Positions 41,954-50,467 of a DNA stretch of 64,000 nt are shown piece after piece. Location: assembly GCA_964636125.1 (NCBI GenBank), contig CAZWPX010000006.1, positions 1 to 64,000 of the forward strand, in the 5' to 3' direction. This DNA comes from CAJINA01 sp964636125. Lineage in GTDB: Bacteria; Desulfobacterota; Desulfobacteria; Desulfobacterales; CAJINA01. Both the position numbers and the translations under genes were made by a program. The notes under the pieces were generated by a model that searched no databases, had not been told where the DNA came from, and worked only from the letters and a program-made list of their open reading frames with translations. The first letter of the stretch is position 1, and every line of letters begins with the position of its first letter.

Positions 41954-43285
41954 ATGGAACTGCTCCATACCTACATGCCCCTGATTATGTTCACCGCCGT
42001 TTTTGCCCTGTTGCTGCTCGGCTATCCGGTGGCTTTCACCATTGGTGGGATTGCCATGTTTTTCGGGTACTTCAATTTTGGCCCGGAATTCTTCGGGCTG
42101 CTACCCCTGAGAATCTGGGGCACCATGACCAACTTCACCCTCCTGGCCGTACCCCTGTTTATCTTCATGGGGGTGATGCTGGAGAAATCCGGCCTGGCGG
42201 AAGAGCTGCTTGAAACCATGAGCCTGGTGTTTGCACGTATAAAGGGCGGGCTGGCCATGTCGGTTGTGTTTGTGGGGGCCCTCATGGGCGCCTCCACCGG
42301 AATTGTCGGCGCCACAGTGGTCACCATGGGTTTGCTTTCGGTTCCCACCATGTTGAGAAGAAACTACAGCAAGGCCCTGACCACCGGTACGGTCGCGGCC
42401 TCCGGCACCCTGGGGCAGATCATTCCCCCGAGTATCGTCCTGGTCCTGCTGGGCGACATCATGAATGTTCCGGTGGGCGACCTGTTTGTGGGCGCAGTGA
42501 TCCCCGGCCTGATCCTGGTCTGTTTTTACATGCTTTACATACTGGTAATCGCCCACATAAAGCCTGAGTGGGCCCCCCCCATCCCCCAGGCAGAACTTGA
42601 TTCAATCTCCAGGAAACAATTGTTGACCCGGGTTGTCAAGGCCCTCATCCCGCCACTGGCCCTGATGATTGCCGTCCTGGGCTCTATTTTTGCAGGGATT
42701 GCCTCGCCCACGGAAGCCGCTTCTGTCGGCGCAGTGGGCGCAACGATCCTCACCGTCATGCATGGAAAGTTCAATTTTAAAATCCTGCAGGAAGTCATGA
42801 AAACCACCACCAACCTGACCTGTATGGTGTTCATCATCCTGGTCGGGGCCACAACCCTGGGGCTTGTGTTCCGCGGACTGGACGGTGACACCCTGGTCAG
42901 AGAACTGATAAACGCGCTGCCTTTCGGTAAATGGGGAATCCTGGTGATCGTCATGGGGATCATCTTTATCGCCGGTTTTTTCCTTGATTTTATCGAGATC
43001 ACCTTCATTCACGTGCCTGTCCTGGCGCCGATCATGATTGCCATGGGTGTCAACCCCCTGTGGCTGGCCGTTTTGATTGCAGTGAACCTGCAGACCTCGT
43101 TTTTAACGCCGCCGTTTGGCTTCTCCCTGTTCTACCTCAAAGGGGTCTGCCCGCCGGAGGTCCGGACAATGGATATCTACAAGGGGATTATTCCCTTTGT
43201 TATTATTCAGCTGATTGGTTTGGCGGTAATCTGCATCTGGCCGGAAACGGTTACCTGGCTGCCGAAGGTCCTGCTGGGGAATTGA
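41954..43285 (+). CDS. dctM: TRAP transporter large permease (DctM, second system)
   Basis: A 443-residue DctM-family permease. Visible blocks: VPLFIFMGVMLEKSGLAEEL, GALMGASTGIVGATVVTMGLLSVPTML, SGTLGQIIPPSIVLVLLGDIMN and FFLDFIEITFIHVPVLAPI near the C-terminus. It belongs to the branch that accompanies TakP-like binding proteins. It begins directly after the dctQ stop, so the two are co-translated. Confidence 0.92.
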   Translation: MELLHTYMPLIMFTAVFALLLLGYPVAFTIGGIAMFFGYFNFGPEFFGLLPLRIWGTMTNFTLLAVPLFIFMGVMLEKSGLAEELLETMSLVFARIKGGLAMSVVFVGALMGASTGIVGATVVTMGLLSVPTMLRRNYSKALTTGTVAASGTLGQIIPPSIVLVLLGDIMNVPVGDLFVGAVIPGLILVCFYMLYILVIAHIKPEWAPPIPQAELDSISRKQLLTRVVKALIPPLALMIAVLGSIFAGIASPTEAASVGAVGATILTVMHGKFNFKILQEVMKTTTNLTCMVFIILVGATTLGLVFRGLDGDTLVRELINALPFGKWGILVIVMGIIFIAGFFLDFIEITFIHVPVLAPIMIAMGVNPLWLAVLIAVNLQTSFLTPPFGFSLFYLKGVCPPEVRTMDIYKGIIPFVIIQLIGLAVICIWPETVTWLPKVLLGN

Positions 43286-43380
43286 TAGGGAATCCCGCTT
43301 GCAGGAAGTTTCAGCACTTCCAATTCTCTTGAGAAGCAATGCAGACCGGAATCGAAATCTCTTCAATCAGGCGCGGGAAA

Positions 43381-43421
43381 CCCTGACCTGCGGAAAACCA
43401 CAACACCCCTGCAGGTCAGGG
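43381..43421. terminator. Bidirectional hairpin between dctM and the enoate reductase
   Basis: Perfect 11-bp arms CCCTGACCTGC (43381-43391) and GCAGGTCAGGG (43411-43421) between convergent genes. No long U-run, so it is likely a transcript-end structure rather than a classic intrinsic terminator. Confidence 0.65.
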
Positions 43422-43450
43422 TGCGAGTGCGGCGAGTTCCTTGACAGCCT

Positions 43451-45454
43451 TCAGACCTCACACCCCACCCGAAATCCCTGGTGCACGGCGTCAAACGCCA
43501 GACCGATCTGACCGGCATCTCCTACGACCCGATATTCAACACCCTGTTTTTTCAGAATTTCCTCAAAGGGGTTGTGCGAAATGGATCCGGCCGCAAGGAC
43601 AACAGTATCTGCGGGCAGGGTCTCTTTGCCCTGCTCCGAAGTCACCGTGACACCCTCTGCGGTGATTTCAAGCGCCTTTGTTTCAACATTGGTTTTCACC
43701 CCGACCCGGTGCAGCTCCTGCAGCATACCCCAACGGGTGGATTTACCGATATCCTTACCGATCTTATCGATCATTTCCAGCAGGACGATATCCCGGGTAC
43801 CCCGGGTGGCTAATTTAAAAATAGTGTCCGGGTCTTCCGCTTTGTTGACCAGCAGGAATTTTACCGCGTCCGCTGAAAGGGTGCCTTTTTCGGCCAGAAA
43901 AAGTGCAGTTTCGACACCGACGGCGCCGCCGCCGATAATCACCACTCGCTGGCCGGTGGGCACACGGTCAGTTAAAACATCCCAAGACTGAACCACGTTG
44001 GCCAGTTCAACGCCCGGAATCGGCGGTGTCATTGGTTTGGCCCCGGTGGCCAGGATCACACTGTCCGGGGACGCCTGTTCAATAACCGTCGGATCCACGG
44101 CGCAGTTGAGCCTGAGATCGATATCGCTGAGGTGAACCTGGATGGCCAGATCTTTGGCCAGTTCCGCGAACTCTTCACGACCGGGAGGCGCCGCGGCCAG
44201 GTAAAGCTGCCCGCCGAGTTTGTCACCGGATTCGCAGAGGGTTACCTTGTGGCCCCGCCTGACCGCTGCCAGGGCAGCACTCATGCCGGCCGCACCGCCG
44301 CCAATAACCATAACCGATTTTTGTGCCTCCGCATTTTTACACAACCCCTGGGTTTCATAGCCGGCTTCCGGATTGCACATGCACTCCACATGCTTGAGCT
44401 TGAACAGGTTGTCAAAACAGCCCTGGGCACAGGCAATACAATGGATGACCTCCTTTTCCCGACCTGCCTGGGTTTTTGCGGGCAGATCGGGGTCGGCGAT
44501 AAGACTTCGACCCATGGCCACCATGTCGCACATGTTGTCGGTAAGCAATTCCCGGGCAACGGCAGAATCGTTGATCCGGTGGCTGGCGATTACCGGAACC
44601 GAAACCTTCTCTTTTATGCCCCTGGACATATAGGCAAAAACACCCCGGGGTACACTGGTGACGATTTGCGGCACCCGGGCTTCGTGCCAACCGACATTGA
44701 TGCACAGGGCATCCGCTGATCCTTTTTCGACAAACTCACCGGCCACCCGCTGCAGCGCCTCACGCCCCATTCCACCGGGCATGAAATCATTGCCGTTCAT
44801 CCTGACAATCAGCGGGAAATCCGGTCCGACCGCCTTGCGAATCGCCTGCATCACTTCCAGGCCAAACCGCATCCGGTTGTCAAAGGAACCACCGTAGTCA
44901 TCTTTACGTTCGTTGGTGAGCGGTGAGAAAAACTGGCTGATCAGATAGCCGGTGCCGGCCAGCACATCGATGGCGTCAAACCCGGCGGTTTTTACCCGTG
45001 CAGCGGCGGCCGCATAACTGTGGACGATTTCCCCGATATCCTCAACCGTCAGTTCCCTGGGCATTTCCCGGTTGAATTTCGACGCAATGGGTGACGGCGC
45101 CACCGGTTGTTTACCCTCCAGGAAAAAGGAGAAATTGTAACGGCCGGCATGGTTCAGCTGGATTGCCGCCCGGGCCCCATTTTCCTTGATGCCCTGAGCC
45201 AGCCGGGTAAGCCCGGGAAGGTGCGTATCTTTATGGGCGCCGATATTGAGGGAATTACCCGCCATGTCATCCACGGTGGCAAAGCCCACACAGATCAAAC
45301 CGGCCCCGCCTTGGGCCCGGCGGGCGTAAAATTCAACAATCTGGTCAGTCACCTGGAAATCCACACACATTCCCAGGTGCATGGCCGGCAGGTAGATCCT
45401 GTTGTTCACTTCCATTGCATTGATCTTGATTGCTTTAAACAGTGGATCTTTCAT
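43451..45454 (-). CDS. 2,4-dienoyl-CoA reductase-like flavoenzyme (OYE family, FadH type)
   Basis: A 667-residue NADH:flavin oxidoreductase. Residues ~1-350 form an Old Yellow Enzyme barrel with FMN (PLIVRMNGNDF, VPVIASHRI, DMVAMGRSLIADPDLP). A [4Fe-4S] cluster site follows near 340 (CIACAQGCFDN...CMCNPEAG). Then come FAD/NAD(P)-binding domains with VMVIGGGAAGMSAALAA and VVIIGGGAVGVETALFL. This is the domain order of FadH and related enoate reductases. It reduces conjugated C=C bonds, in anaerobes often of enoyl-CoA or aromatic-derived acids; the exact substrate is not shown. It overlaps the upstream MerR gene by ATGA, so the regulator probably controls it. Confidence 0.9.
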   Translation of the reverse strand: MKDPLFKAIKINAMEVNNRIYLPAMHLGMCVDFQVTDQIVEFYARRAQGGAGLICVGFATVDDMAGNSLNIGAHKDTHLPGLTRLAQGIKENGARAAIQLNHAGRYNFSFFLEGKQPVAPSPIASKFNREMPRELTVEDIGEIVHSYAAAAARVKTAGFDAIDVLAGTGYLISQFFSPLTNERKDDYGGSFDNRMRFGLEVMQAIRKAVGPDFPLIVRMNGNDFMPGGMGREALQRVAGEFVEKGSADALCINVGWHEARVPQIVTSVPRGVFAYMSRGIKEKVSVPVIASHRINDSAVARELLTDNMCDMVAMGRSLIADPDLPAKTQAGREKEVIHCIACAQGCFDNLFKLKHVECMCNPEAGYETQGLCKNAEAQKSVMVIGGGAAGMSAALAAVRRGHKVTLCESGDKLGGQLYLAAAPPGREEFAELAKDLAIQVHLSDIDLRLNCAVDPTVIEQASPDSVILATGAKPMTPPIPGVELANVVQSWDVLTDRVPTGQRVVIIGGGAVGVETALFLAEKGTLSADAVKFLLVNKAEDPDTIFKLATRGTRDIVLLEMIDKIGKDIGKSTRWGMLQELHRVGVKTNVETKALEITAEGVTVTSEQGKETLPADTVVLAAGSISHNPFEEILKKQGVEYRVVGDAGQIGLAFDAVHQGFRVGCEV

Positions 45455-46173
45455 GGTGTCTCCTTATCTTTCAATCCTTTAAACGTGATCAGTCTGCGCT
45501 GCATGATTCTGTCGATTATATAGGCCCGCAGCCCACGGGCGATTCGGGTCATTTCCAGGGTCATGACAGCGTCCTCGTCGAATGTTAGTGCCCGGGTATG
45601 ACGGCGTCTCAAATCAAGTTCTTTTTCAACAATCTGAGCGGCTATTTCCGGATAAAATTCAAGCTCTCCAGCCCGCATGCCCAGTTTCAACCCGCTGCAC
45701 AGGAGCCGGCCGATGGCAATATCTTCACGGTCAAAACGGCCGTCTTCAAGGGGTACCAGGAGCCTGGAATTGACCAGGAGCCTGATCTGGTCAGTTGTCA
45801 GCCCGGTGGCCGCTGCCAGTTCGCGGGCATCCACCTCGGCTGCATCACTGCGAGAAAAAATCAACGCCTGGAGATCTAATAGCGCATTCACATCTTTGCC
45901 CCGGTCCATCTCTTTTAACAGCCCTTTGATGGCGGCCAGGGGCAGGCGGTGACTGGCCTGGACCTGCCTGATAAACGCAATCCGCTCCACACAGTCCGGA
46001 TGGTAAAAGGCCACATTCGGGCGGGTGCGCACCGGCTGGGGCAGCAACCCCTTGTTTACGTAGAGCAAGATGGTTGATTTGGCAATCCCGGAGGCCTTCA
46101 CAAGGTCCTTCATTTTGTGATAGGGCGTCCCGTTCTCCGCGGTCGGCCTCTCTTTTCGGATGGCTGGGTTCAT
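45451..46173 (-). CDS. MerR family transcriptional regulator
   Basis: A 240-residue regulator. An N-terminal MerR helix-turn-helix with wing (YHKMKDLVKASGIAKSTILLYVNKGLLPQPVRTRPNVAFYHPDCVERIAFIRQVQ) is followed by a second HTH-like block (DARELAAATGLTTDQIRLLVNSRLL). No metal-binding Cys set is present, so the effector is probably an organic compound, perhaps the substrate of the coupled reductase. ATGA overlap with the flavoenzyme gene marks one operon. A 12-bp palindrome 50 bp upstream (46224-46235) is a possible operator. Confidence 0.88.
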   Translation of the reverse strand: MNPAIRKERPTAENGTPYHKMKDLVKASGIAKSTILLYVNKGLLPQPVRTRPNVAFYHPDCVERIAFIRQVQASHRLPLAAIKGLLKEMDRGKDVNALLDLQALIFSRSDAAEVDARELAAATGLTTDQIRLLVNSRLLVPLEDGRFDREDIAIGRLLCSGLKLGMRAGELEFYPEIAAQIVEKELDLRRRHTRALTFDEDAVMTLEMTRIARGLRAYIIDRIMQRRLITFKGLKDKETP

Positions 46174-46218
46174 GGTAGCCGGAGTAAAACAGGTTTAAGC
46201 AAAAACGTCAACTATCAC

Positions 46219-46235
46219 TTGACACTTTATAAAGT
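46219..46235. promoter_or_regulatory. Palindromic operator candidate between merR and MFS genes
   Basis: Perfect palindrome ACTTTATAAAGT (46224-46235) overlapping a plus-strand TTGACA (46219-46224). It lies between the MerR operon (minus) and the MFS gene (plus). MerR proteins bind dyads within long promoter spacers, so this is the most likely site here. Confidence 0.5.
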
Positions 46236-46403
46236 CCGGCAATCCTAAGTTATGACGGAATAGAACGCTTGATCTAAAAGGGTTAGAATCCAATGCGTCC
46301 AAAACCCCACCGAGCCCCCTTGTGCTTCGTTGCAGCATGCCATTGGAAAACCTTTTAGATTTCTATTGTGATAATCCCGGGGGTATACTATTGCGCAGGT
46401 CTC

Positions 46404-47552
46404 ATGAAAGCTGCCCTGAAAAACCCCATGTACCGTTACCTGATTGTATTCACGGCCTGTGCCACAGCCGGGCTCCAGGTGTGGCGGACCCTGTTTAACA
46501 ATTTCGCGGTTGAAATGGGTGGGCTGGATGGATACCACATCGGCATTATTCAGTCTGTCCGTGAGATCCCGGGTTTCATGACCCTGCTGGTGATTTACGT
46601 CATCCTGGTGATCAGGGAACATCGCCTGTCCGCACTCTCAATCCTGGCCCTGGGGTTCGGGGTGGCCATTACCGGCTATTTCCCCTCCTATGCAGGCCTG
46701 ATTGTGACCACCTTAATCATGAGTTTCGGATTCCACTACTACGAAACCACCAACCAGTCTCTCACCCTGCAGTACTTCGACAAGGGCATCTCCCCCTGGA
46801 TTTTTGGCAAACAGCGGAGCGTGGCAGCCGCCACCAGTATTGTTGTTGGACTTCTCATCTGGATCATTACACCGTATCTGAGCTATCTGCAGATATACAT
46901 GTTGCTGGGCAGCCTGATTATGGCGGCGGCCGTATGGGGCTTTTTCCAGGACCCCACCGACAAAAACCTGGTGCCCCAGCGTAAACGAATGGTCTTGAGG
47001 CGGAAATACGGGCTCTTCTATTTTCTGACCTTCATGTCCGGTGCCCGACGCCAGATATTTATCGCCTTTGCCGTTTTCCTGCTGGTGAAAAAGTTCGGGT
47101 ATTCCGTCCAGGACATTACGATTTTGTTTGTGATCAACAACGCGGTGAATTATTTCTTAAGCCCGTTGATCGGCAAGGCCATCATCCGGTTCGGTGAACG
47201 CAGGGTGCTTTCCCTGGAATATTTCAGCCTGATATTCATTTTCGCCGGCTATGCCCTGACCGAATCCAAAATGATGGCCGCCGGGCTCTACATTCTTGAC
47301 CACATCTTTTTTAATTTCGCCATCGCCATCCGGACCTATTTCCAGAAAATAGCCGACCCCCGGGATGTCGCCCCGAGCATGGCGGTCAGCTTTACCATCA
47401 ACCACATCGCTGCAGTGGTTCTACCCGCCCTGGGCGGCATGCTGTGGATGGTGGACTATCGCATTCCTTTTTGGGGCGGGGCAGTCATGAGCCTGGTGTC
47501 GCTGGGGGCCACGCAGCTGATTCGAATCCCCGGGGGCAGGCAGCGGGAGTGA
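46404..47552 (+). CDS. MFS transporter
   Basis: A 382-residue membrane protein with about 12 hydrophobic segments and a charged mid-loop (DPTDKNLVPQRKRMVLRRKYG) between the two six-helix halves, the MFS layout. The ATG at 46404 (MKAALKNPMYRYL) is chosen because the family begins near here; upstream codons are poor. No close family with known substrate is evident. It is divergent from the MerR/enoate reductase operon and could import or export a related compound. Confidence 0.8.
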   Translation: MKAALKNPMYRYLIVFTACATAGLQVWRTLFNNFAVEMGGLDGYHIGIIQSVREIPGFMTLLVIYVILVIREHRLSALSILALGFGVAITGYFPSYAGLIVTTLIMSFGFHYYETTNQSLTLQYFDKGISPWIFGKQRSVAAATSIVVGLLIWIITPYLSYLQIYMLLGSLIMAAAVWGFFQDPTDKNLVPQRKRMVLRRKYGLFYFLTFMSGARRQIFIAFAVFLLVKKFGYSVQDITILFVINNAVNYFLSPLIGKAIIRFGERRVLSLEYFSLIFIFAGYALTESKMMAAGLYILDHIFFNFAIAIRTYFQKIADPRDVAPSMAVSFTINHIAAVVLPALGGMLWMVDYRIPFWGGAVMSLVSLGATQLIRIPGGRQRE

Positions 47553-47755
47553 TCCCATCAACCCATATCCTCTAACCATTCACCCGGTTTGATTATTTTT
47601 TTGTTTCAGTGTATTTCAATGGCGCAGGCCAAGGTAAGCTTAGATAGTTGAAAAGCAATGTCCCCAGGCCATATTTTTGAAAGTTTAACTGAATAAAAAG
47701 TTTCATGAAACATTCGGGTTAAGCCGCTGCCAAGGACCCGAAAGGACCTGCCCGC
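47553..47755. other. Intergenic spacer
   Basis: Contains a mosaic tail (AACCCATATCCTCTAACC) directly after the MFS gene and otherwise unique AT-richer sequence before mtgA. No clear promoter was assigned. Confidence 0.4.
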
Positions 47756-48460
47756 GTGCCCCGCAAAAAAAAGAAACAAACCGGCTTTAAAAGGTTTCTC
47801 AAGCTGCTGGCCTTGTCAGCGCTGACCGTCTTTCTGCTCACCGTGGGCCAGGTGCTCTTGTGGCGCCATGTGAACCCGTTTTTTACGATTGGTACCATGT
47901 ATGACCGGGTTGCCAAGGTCTATGCGGGCGCCCCCTGGCAAAAACCGGCCTGGCACTGGAAACCCCTTGCCGAAATCTCCGGACATCTTAAAAAAGCCGT
48001 GCTCGTTTCTGAAGACCAGCGCTTTTTACAGCACCATGGCTTTGACTTTATTGAGTTGGGCATCGTCTTTCGAAACCTGTTGTCCGCGGGTAAAACCCGG
48101 GGAGCCAGCACCATTACCATGCAGACGGCCCGCACCCTGTTTCTGATTCCCAGCCGCAGCCTCATCCGTAAGCTGCTGGAGGCCTATTACACCGTTTTGA
48201 TTGAACTGCTGTGGGATAAAGAGAGAATCTTTGCCGTCTATCTCAACACGGTTGACTGGGGCAAAGATATCCTGGGGGCCGAAGCTGCGGCCCGCAGCTA
48301 TTTTAAATGCCCGGCCGCGGTCCTCACTCGGGAACAGGCTGCCCTGCTGGCCGCTATCCTGCCCAGCCCGCACCGCTGGTCACCGGTCAAACCCAACAGC
48401 AACGTGCAATGGCGCCAAAAAAGAATCCTGGCGAGTATGGATAAAATGCCGGCGTTATAG
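47756..48460 (+). CDS. mtgA: Monofunctional peptidoglycan transglycosylase
   Basis: GT51-family glycosyltransferase that polymerises lipid II glycan chains at the outer face of the inner membrane. The 234-residue protein has one N-terminal membrane anchor (LKLLALSALTVFLLTVGQVLLW). The catalytic Glu lies in VSEDQRFLQHHGFD, followed by RGASTITMQTARTLFL and KERIFAVYLNTVDWG. There is no transpeptidase domain. Start is GTG with AAAGGA upstream. Complete for the family. Confidence 0.93.
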   Translation: MPRKKKKQTGFKRFLKLLALSALTVFLLTVGQVLLWRHVNPFFTIGTMYDRVAKVYAGAPWQKPAWHWKPLAEISGHLKKAVLVSEDQRFLQHHGFDFIELGIVFRNLLSAGKTRGASTITMQTARTLFLIPSRSLIRKLLEAYYTVLIELLWDKERIFAVYLNTVDWGKDILGAEAAARSYFKCPAAVLTREQAALLAAILPSPHRWSPVKPNSNVQWRQKRILASMDKMPAL

Positions 48461-48684
48461 TAAGATGGAAGGGGTCAAGGGGTCAAGGGGTCGATACGGA
48501 TAACCCGGGGCCTGATGCAATCGATTCACCCCCCGCGTAGCGGGAGGAATCAGGTGGCCCCCTTGAAGGGGTCTGTCAATCGAATTGGTTTTGACCAGAC
48601 ATCGCCGGGCTCTCACCGGTGCGGTAGAACCTATCCGGGTCCTCCGCCAGAGGCGGAGGGTTTAAATCAAAACTAACACACACA
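48461..48684. repeat. Repeat-rich spacer with two hairpins
   Basis: A triple AAGGGGTC direct repeat (48470-48493), the mosaic hairpin CCCGCGTAGCGGG near 48530, and a perfect CCTCCGCC-AGA-GGCGGAGG hairpin (48641-48659). No gene. Confidence 0.65.
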
Positions 48685-48734
48685 ACTTTCAGGTTTGAAA
48701 CATTTGGTGAATATTTCACCTGAAACCCGAAAGT
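48685..48734 (+). promoter_or_regulatory. Complex stem-loop upstream of secreted protein gene
   Basis: Outer arms ACTTTC-A-GGTTT (48685-48696) pair with AAACC-C-GAAAGT (48723-48734), and an inner GGTGAA-TAT-TTCACC hairpin (48706-48720) sits off-centre. An alternative 8-bp pairing TTTCAGGT (48687-48694) with ACCTGAAA (48718-48725) excludes both. It ends 25 nt before the next ATG, so it may control that gene as RNA or as an operator. Confidence 0.5.
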
Positions 48735-48759
48735 AGAGTAACCCATTAGAGGTATCCAC

Positions 48760-49128
48760 ATGCGTAAAATCATCTGCACTGGCTTGATTTTGATATTTAT
48801 TGTCCCCGCAGCCGTCTGGGCCGGGCGACTGCACCCCAAGCGCTGGTACCAGGAGCGGTGGTGCGCCAAGTATTTTGACAGCGCCCAGGTGACCGTGTCC
48901 GACCAGTATGATTGCCTGTCTGAAAAGTATGTCATTGAATTTGACTATGCGGACCGGTGGTATGAGTCCATCGGGGAGAGCCTGCACTATGCCCTGCAGA
49001 CTGGCCGGAAGGCCGGCATTGTCCTGATAATGGAAAAAGAGAGCGATATTAAATACTGGATAAAATTAAAGAAAACGGTAGAGCACTATAGCCTGCCCAT
49101 TGAAATCTGGAATACAGCTTCGGAATAA
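48760..49128 (+). CDS. Secreted hypothetical protein, possible nuclease fold
   Basis: A 122-residue protein with a Sec signal peptide (MRKIICTGLILIFIVPAAVWA). The mature part WYQERWCAKYFDSAQVTVSDQYDCLSEKYVIEFDYADRWYESIGESLHYALQTGRKAGIVLI is shared by a set of uncharacterised bacterial secreted proteins. The Asp...Glu-Phe-Asp pattern followed by a Gln/Glu-containing helix and a beta strand suggests a PD-(D/E)XK-like fold, but no Lys stands in the expected E-x-K place, so activity is doubtful. Two Cys may pair. It lies just upstream of the DUF6765 gene (50 bp). Confidence 0.6.
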   Translation: MRKIICTGLILIFIVPAAVWAGRLHPKRWYQERWCAKYFDSAQVTVSDQYDCLSEKYVIEFDYADRWYESIGESLHYALQTGRKAGIVLIMEKESDIKYWIKLKKTVEHYSLPIEIWNTASE

Positions 49129-49177
49129 GTTTGAAAAAGGCACCTCGTCCGGGTCAGGGTTACCTCAAGGAGGAACC

Positions 49178-50236
49178 GTGCAGATCGACTTCCATCATGC
49201 CGTCACCTATGTCCTGGCCCGCCTGGCCGGGTTCAACAAAGCCCGGGCGAATGTGGTCGCCTATGCCGCCCAGTATGTCGATGACGCCACCAGCAGCGGC
49301 ACGGTCTGTTTCGACAACAAGGCCCTGTACCACCGCACCGCCAGCGCCCACAAAATGCTGGATCCGCGCAACGTCGAGGAACTTGCCAACCACCTGGTCT
49401 GGCTCCCGTTTCACTTTTTGCCCGGAAACGGGGGCAAGCCCGCCAGGCGCAACCCGGCCGGCAGCTTTATCAACAAGATCGTATGCCGCCCGGATAGCCA
49501 TGTGGCCCGGAAACTGGTGGCCGAAACCATCCTCCAGCAAAACCGGCCCTATGGCCTTCACCGGCTGGGGGTGACCCTGCACGTGTACGCCGACACCTGG
49601 GCGCACCAGGGCTTTGCCGGTGTGCTGCACGCAATCAACGAAGTCGAAAACGCCCGGGAAACCGAACCCTCCGGTGTTTTTGACAACCCGCTGGAAGCTA
49701 TCCTGCGGGACCTGCTGGATGACGCCATCCCGCCCCTGGGGCACGGCCGAGCCAACATGTTTCCCGACATGCCGTTTCTGGCCTGGGAATATATGAACGG
49801 TCGCGGCGAGTTGATCCAACACAACAATACCGATGCGTTCATGACGGCCGCCAGACAGATGCACCGGGTCATGCAGCGCTTCATCAGCGGTGACCCGGCC
49901 GCGGCCACCACCGACCTCAAGCGGCGGGACAGCAACCGAATCAGGTCTCTGTTTCAATCACTGACCATCGAAAACGGGGACGAGCGGCACCGGCACTGGT
50001 TGCAGGCCGTCCGGCAGGGTGCCTTCAGTTTTGGCGGTGAGACCGTTACCTATGCACCGCGGGGCAAACAGTCCTGGAAAGCCAAAGCCCTGGGCAGCAG
50101 TCATGACCTGCGCGTGCACACCTACAAACCGCGGTTTTTAAGAAGTCACTGGAAACTGTTTCACGATGCCGTCCAGGCCCACCGATTTTTCGTGATCCAT
50201 GATCTGCTGCCGCGGTATGGAATTTGCGCGGCTTGA
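49178..50236 (+). CDS. DUF6765 family protein
   Basis: GTG start at 49178 is supported by AAGGAGGAACC immediately before it; a longer frame overlaps the previous gene. The 352-residue product begins QIDFHHAVTYVLARLAGFNKARANVVAYAAQYVDDAT, the mark of DUF6765, and contains several His/Asp pairs (FHFLPG, HVYADTWAHQGFAG, HNNTDAF) that resemble metal ligands of all-helical phospholipase C/P1-nuclease-like proteins. That comparison is inference. No signal peptide. Function unknown. Confidence 0.7.
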   Translation: MQIDFHHAVTYVLARLAGFNKARANVVAYAAQYVDDATSSGTVCFDNKALYHRTASAHKMLDPRNVEELANHLVWLPFHFLPGNGGKPARRNPAGSFINKIVCRPDSHVARKLVAETILQQNRPYGLHRLGVTLHVYADTWAHQGFAGVLHAINEVENARETEPSGVFDNPLEAILRDLLDDAIPPLGHGRANMFPDMPFLAWEYMNGRGELIQHNNTDAFMTAARQMHRVMQRFISGDPAAATTDLKRRDSNRIRSLFQSLTIENGDERHRHWLQAVRQGAFSFGGETVTYAPRGKQSWKAKALGSSHDLRVHTYKPRFLRSHWKLFHDAVQAHRFFVIHDLLPRYGICAA

Positions 50237-50467
50237 CGTGGGGCAGTGAACCGATCTTTGCGCGCAAAGTCGCAGAGAAAGTCAACGTCAACTGCTTTTG
50301 CTTAACAAACACAACACCCCATCATCCAATCACAGAACATCCAATGTTCATGAATATAAATCCGGCGATGAAATAGGCGAAGCCCGTCATGCCGGACTTG
50401 ATCCGGCATCCAGAAAGACCACTGGATTCCGGCTAACAGGATTGGTCCGGGTTCCTGCCCGGGACTT
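50237..50467. repeat. Repeat spacer between convergent genes
   Basis: A GCGCGCAAAGTCGCAGAGAA unit near 50258, then CGTCATGCCGGACTTGATCC with GGATTCCGGC, a palindromic intergenic repeat type common in proteobacteria. No gene. Confidence 0.6.

Noticed and set aside
12850..50290. CRISPR-like impression from repeated ACTCGCGCAAAGACGC and AACCAATAA words
   Set aside because: Copies are dispersed over kilobases, not regularly spaced, and no cas gene is present.
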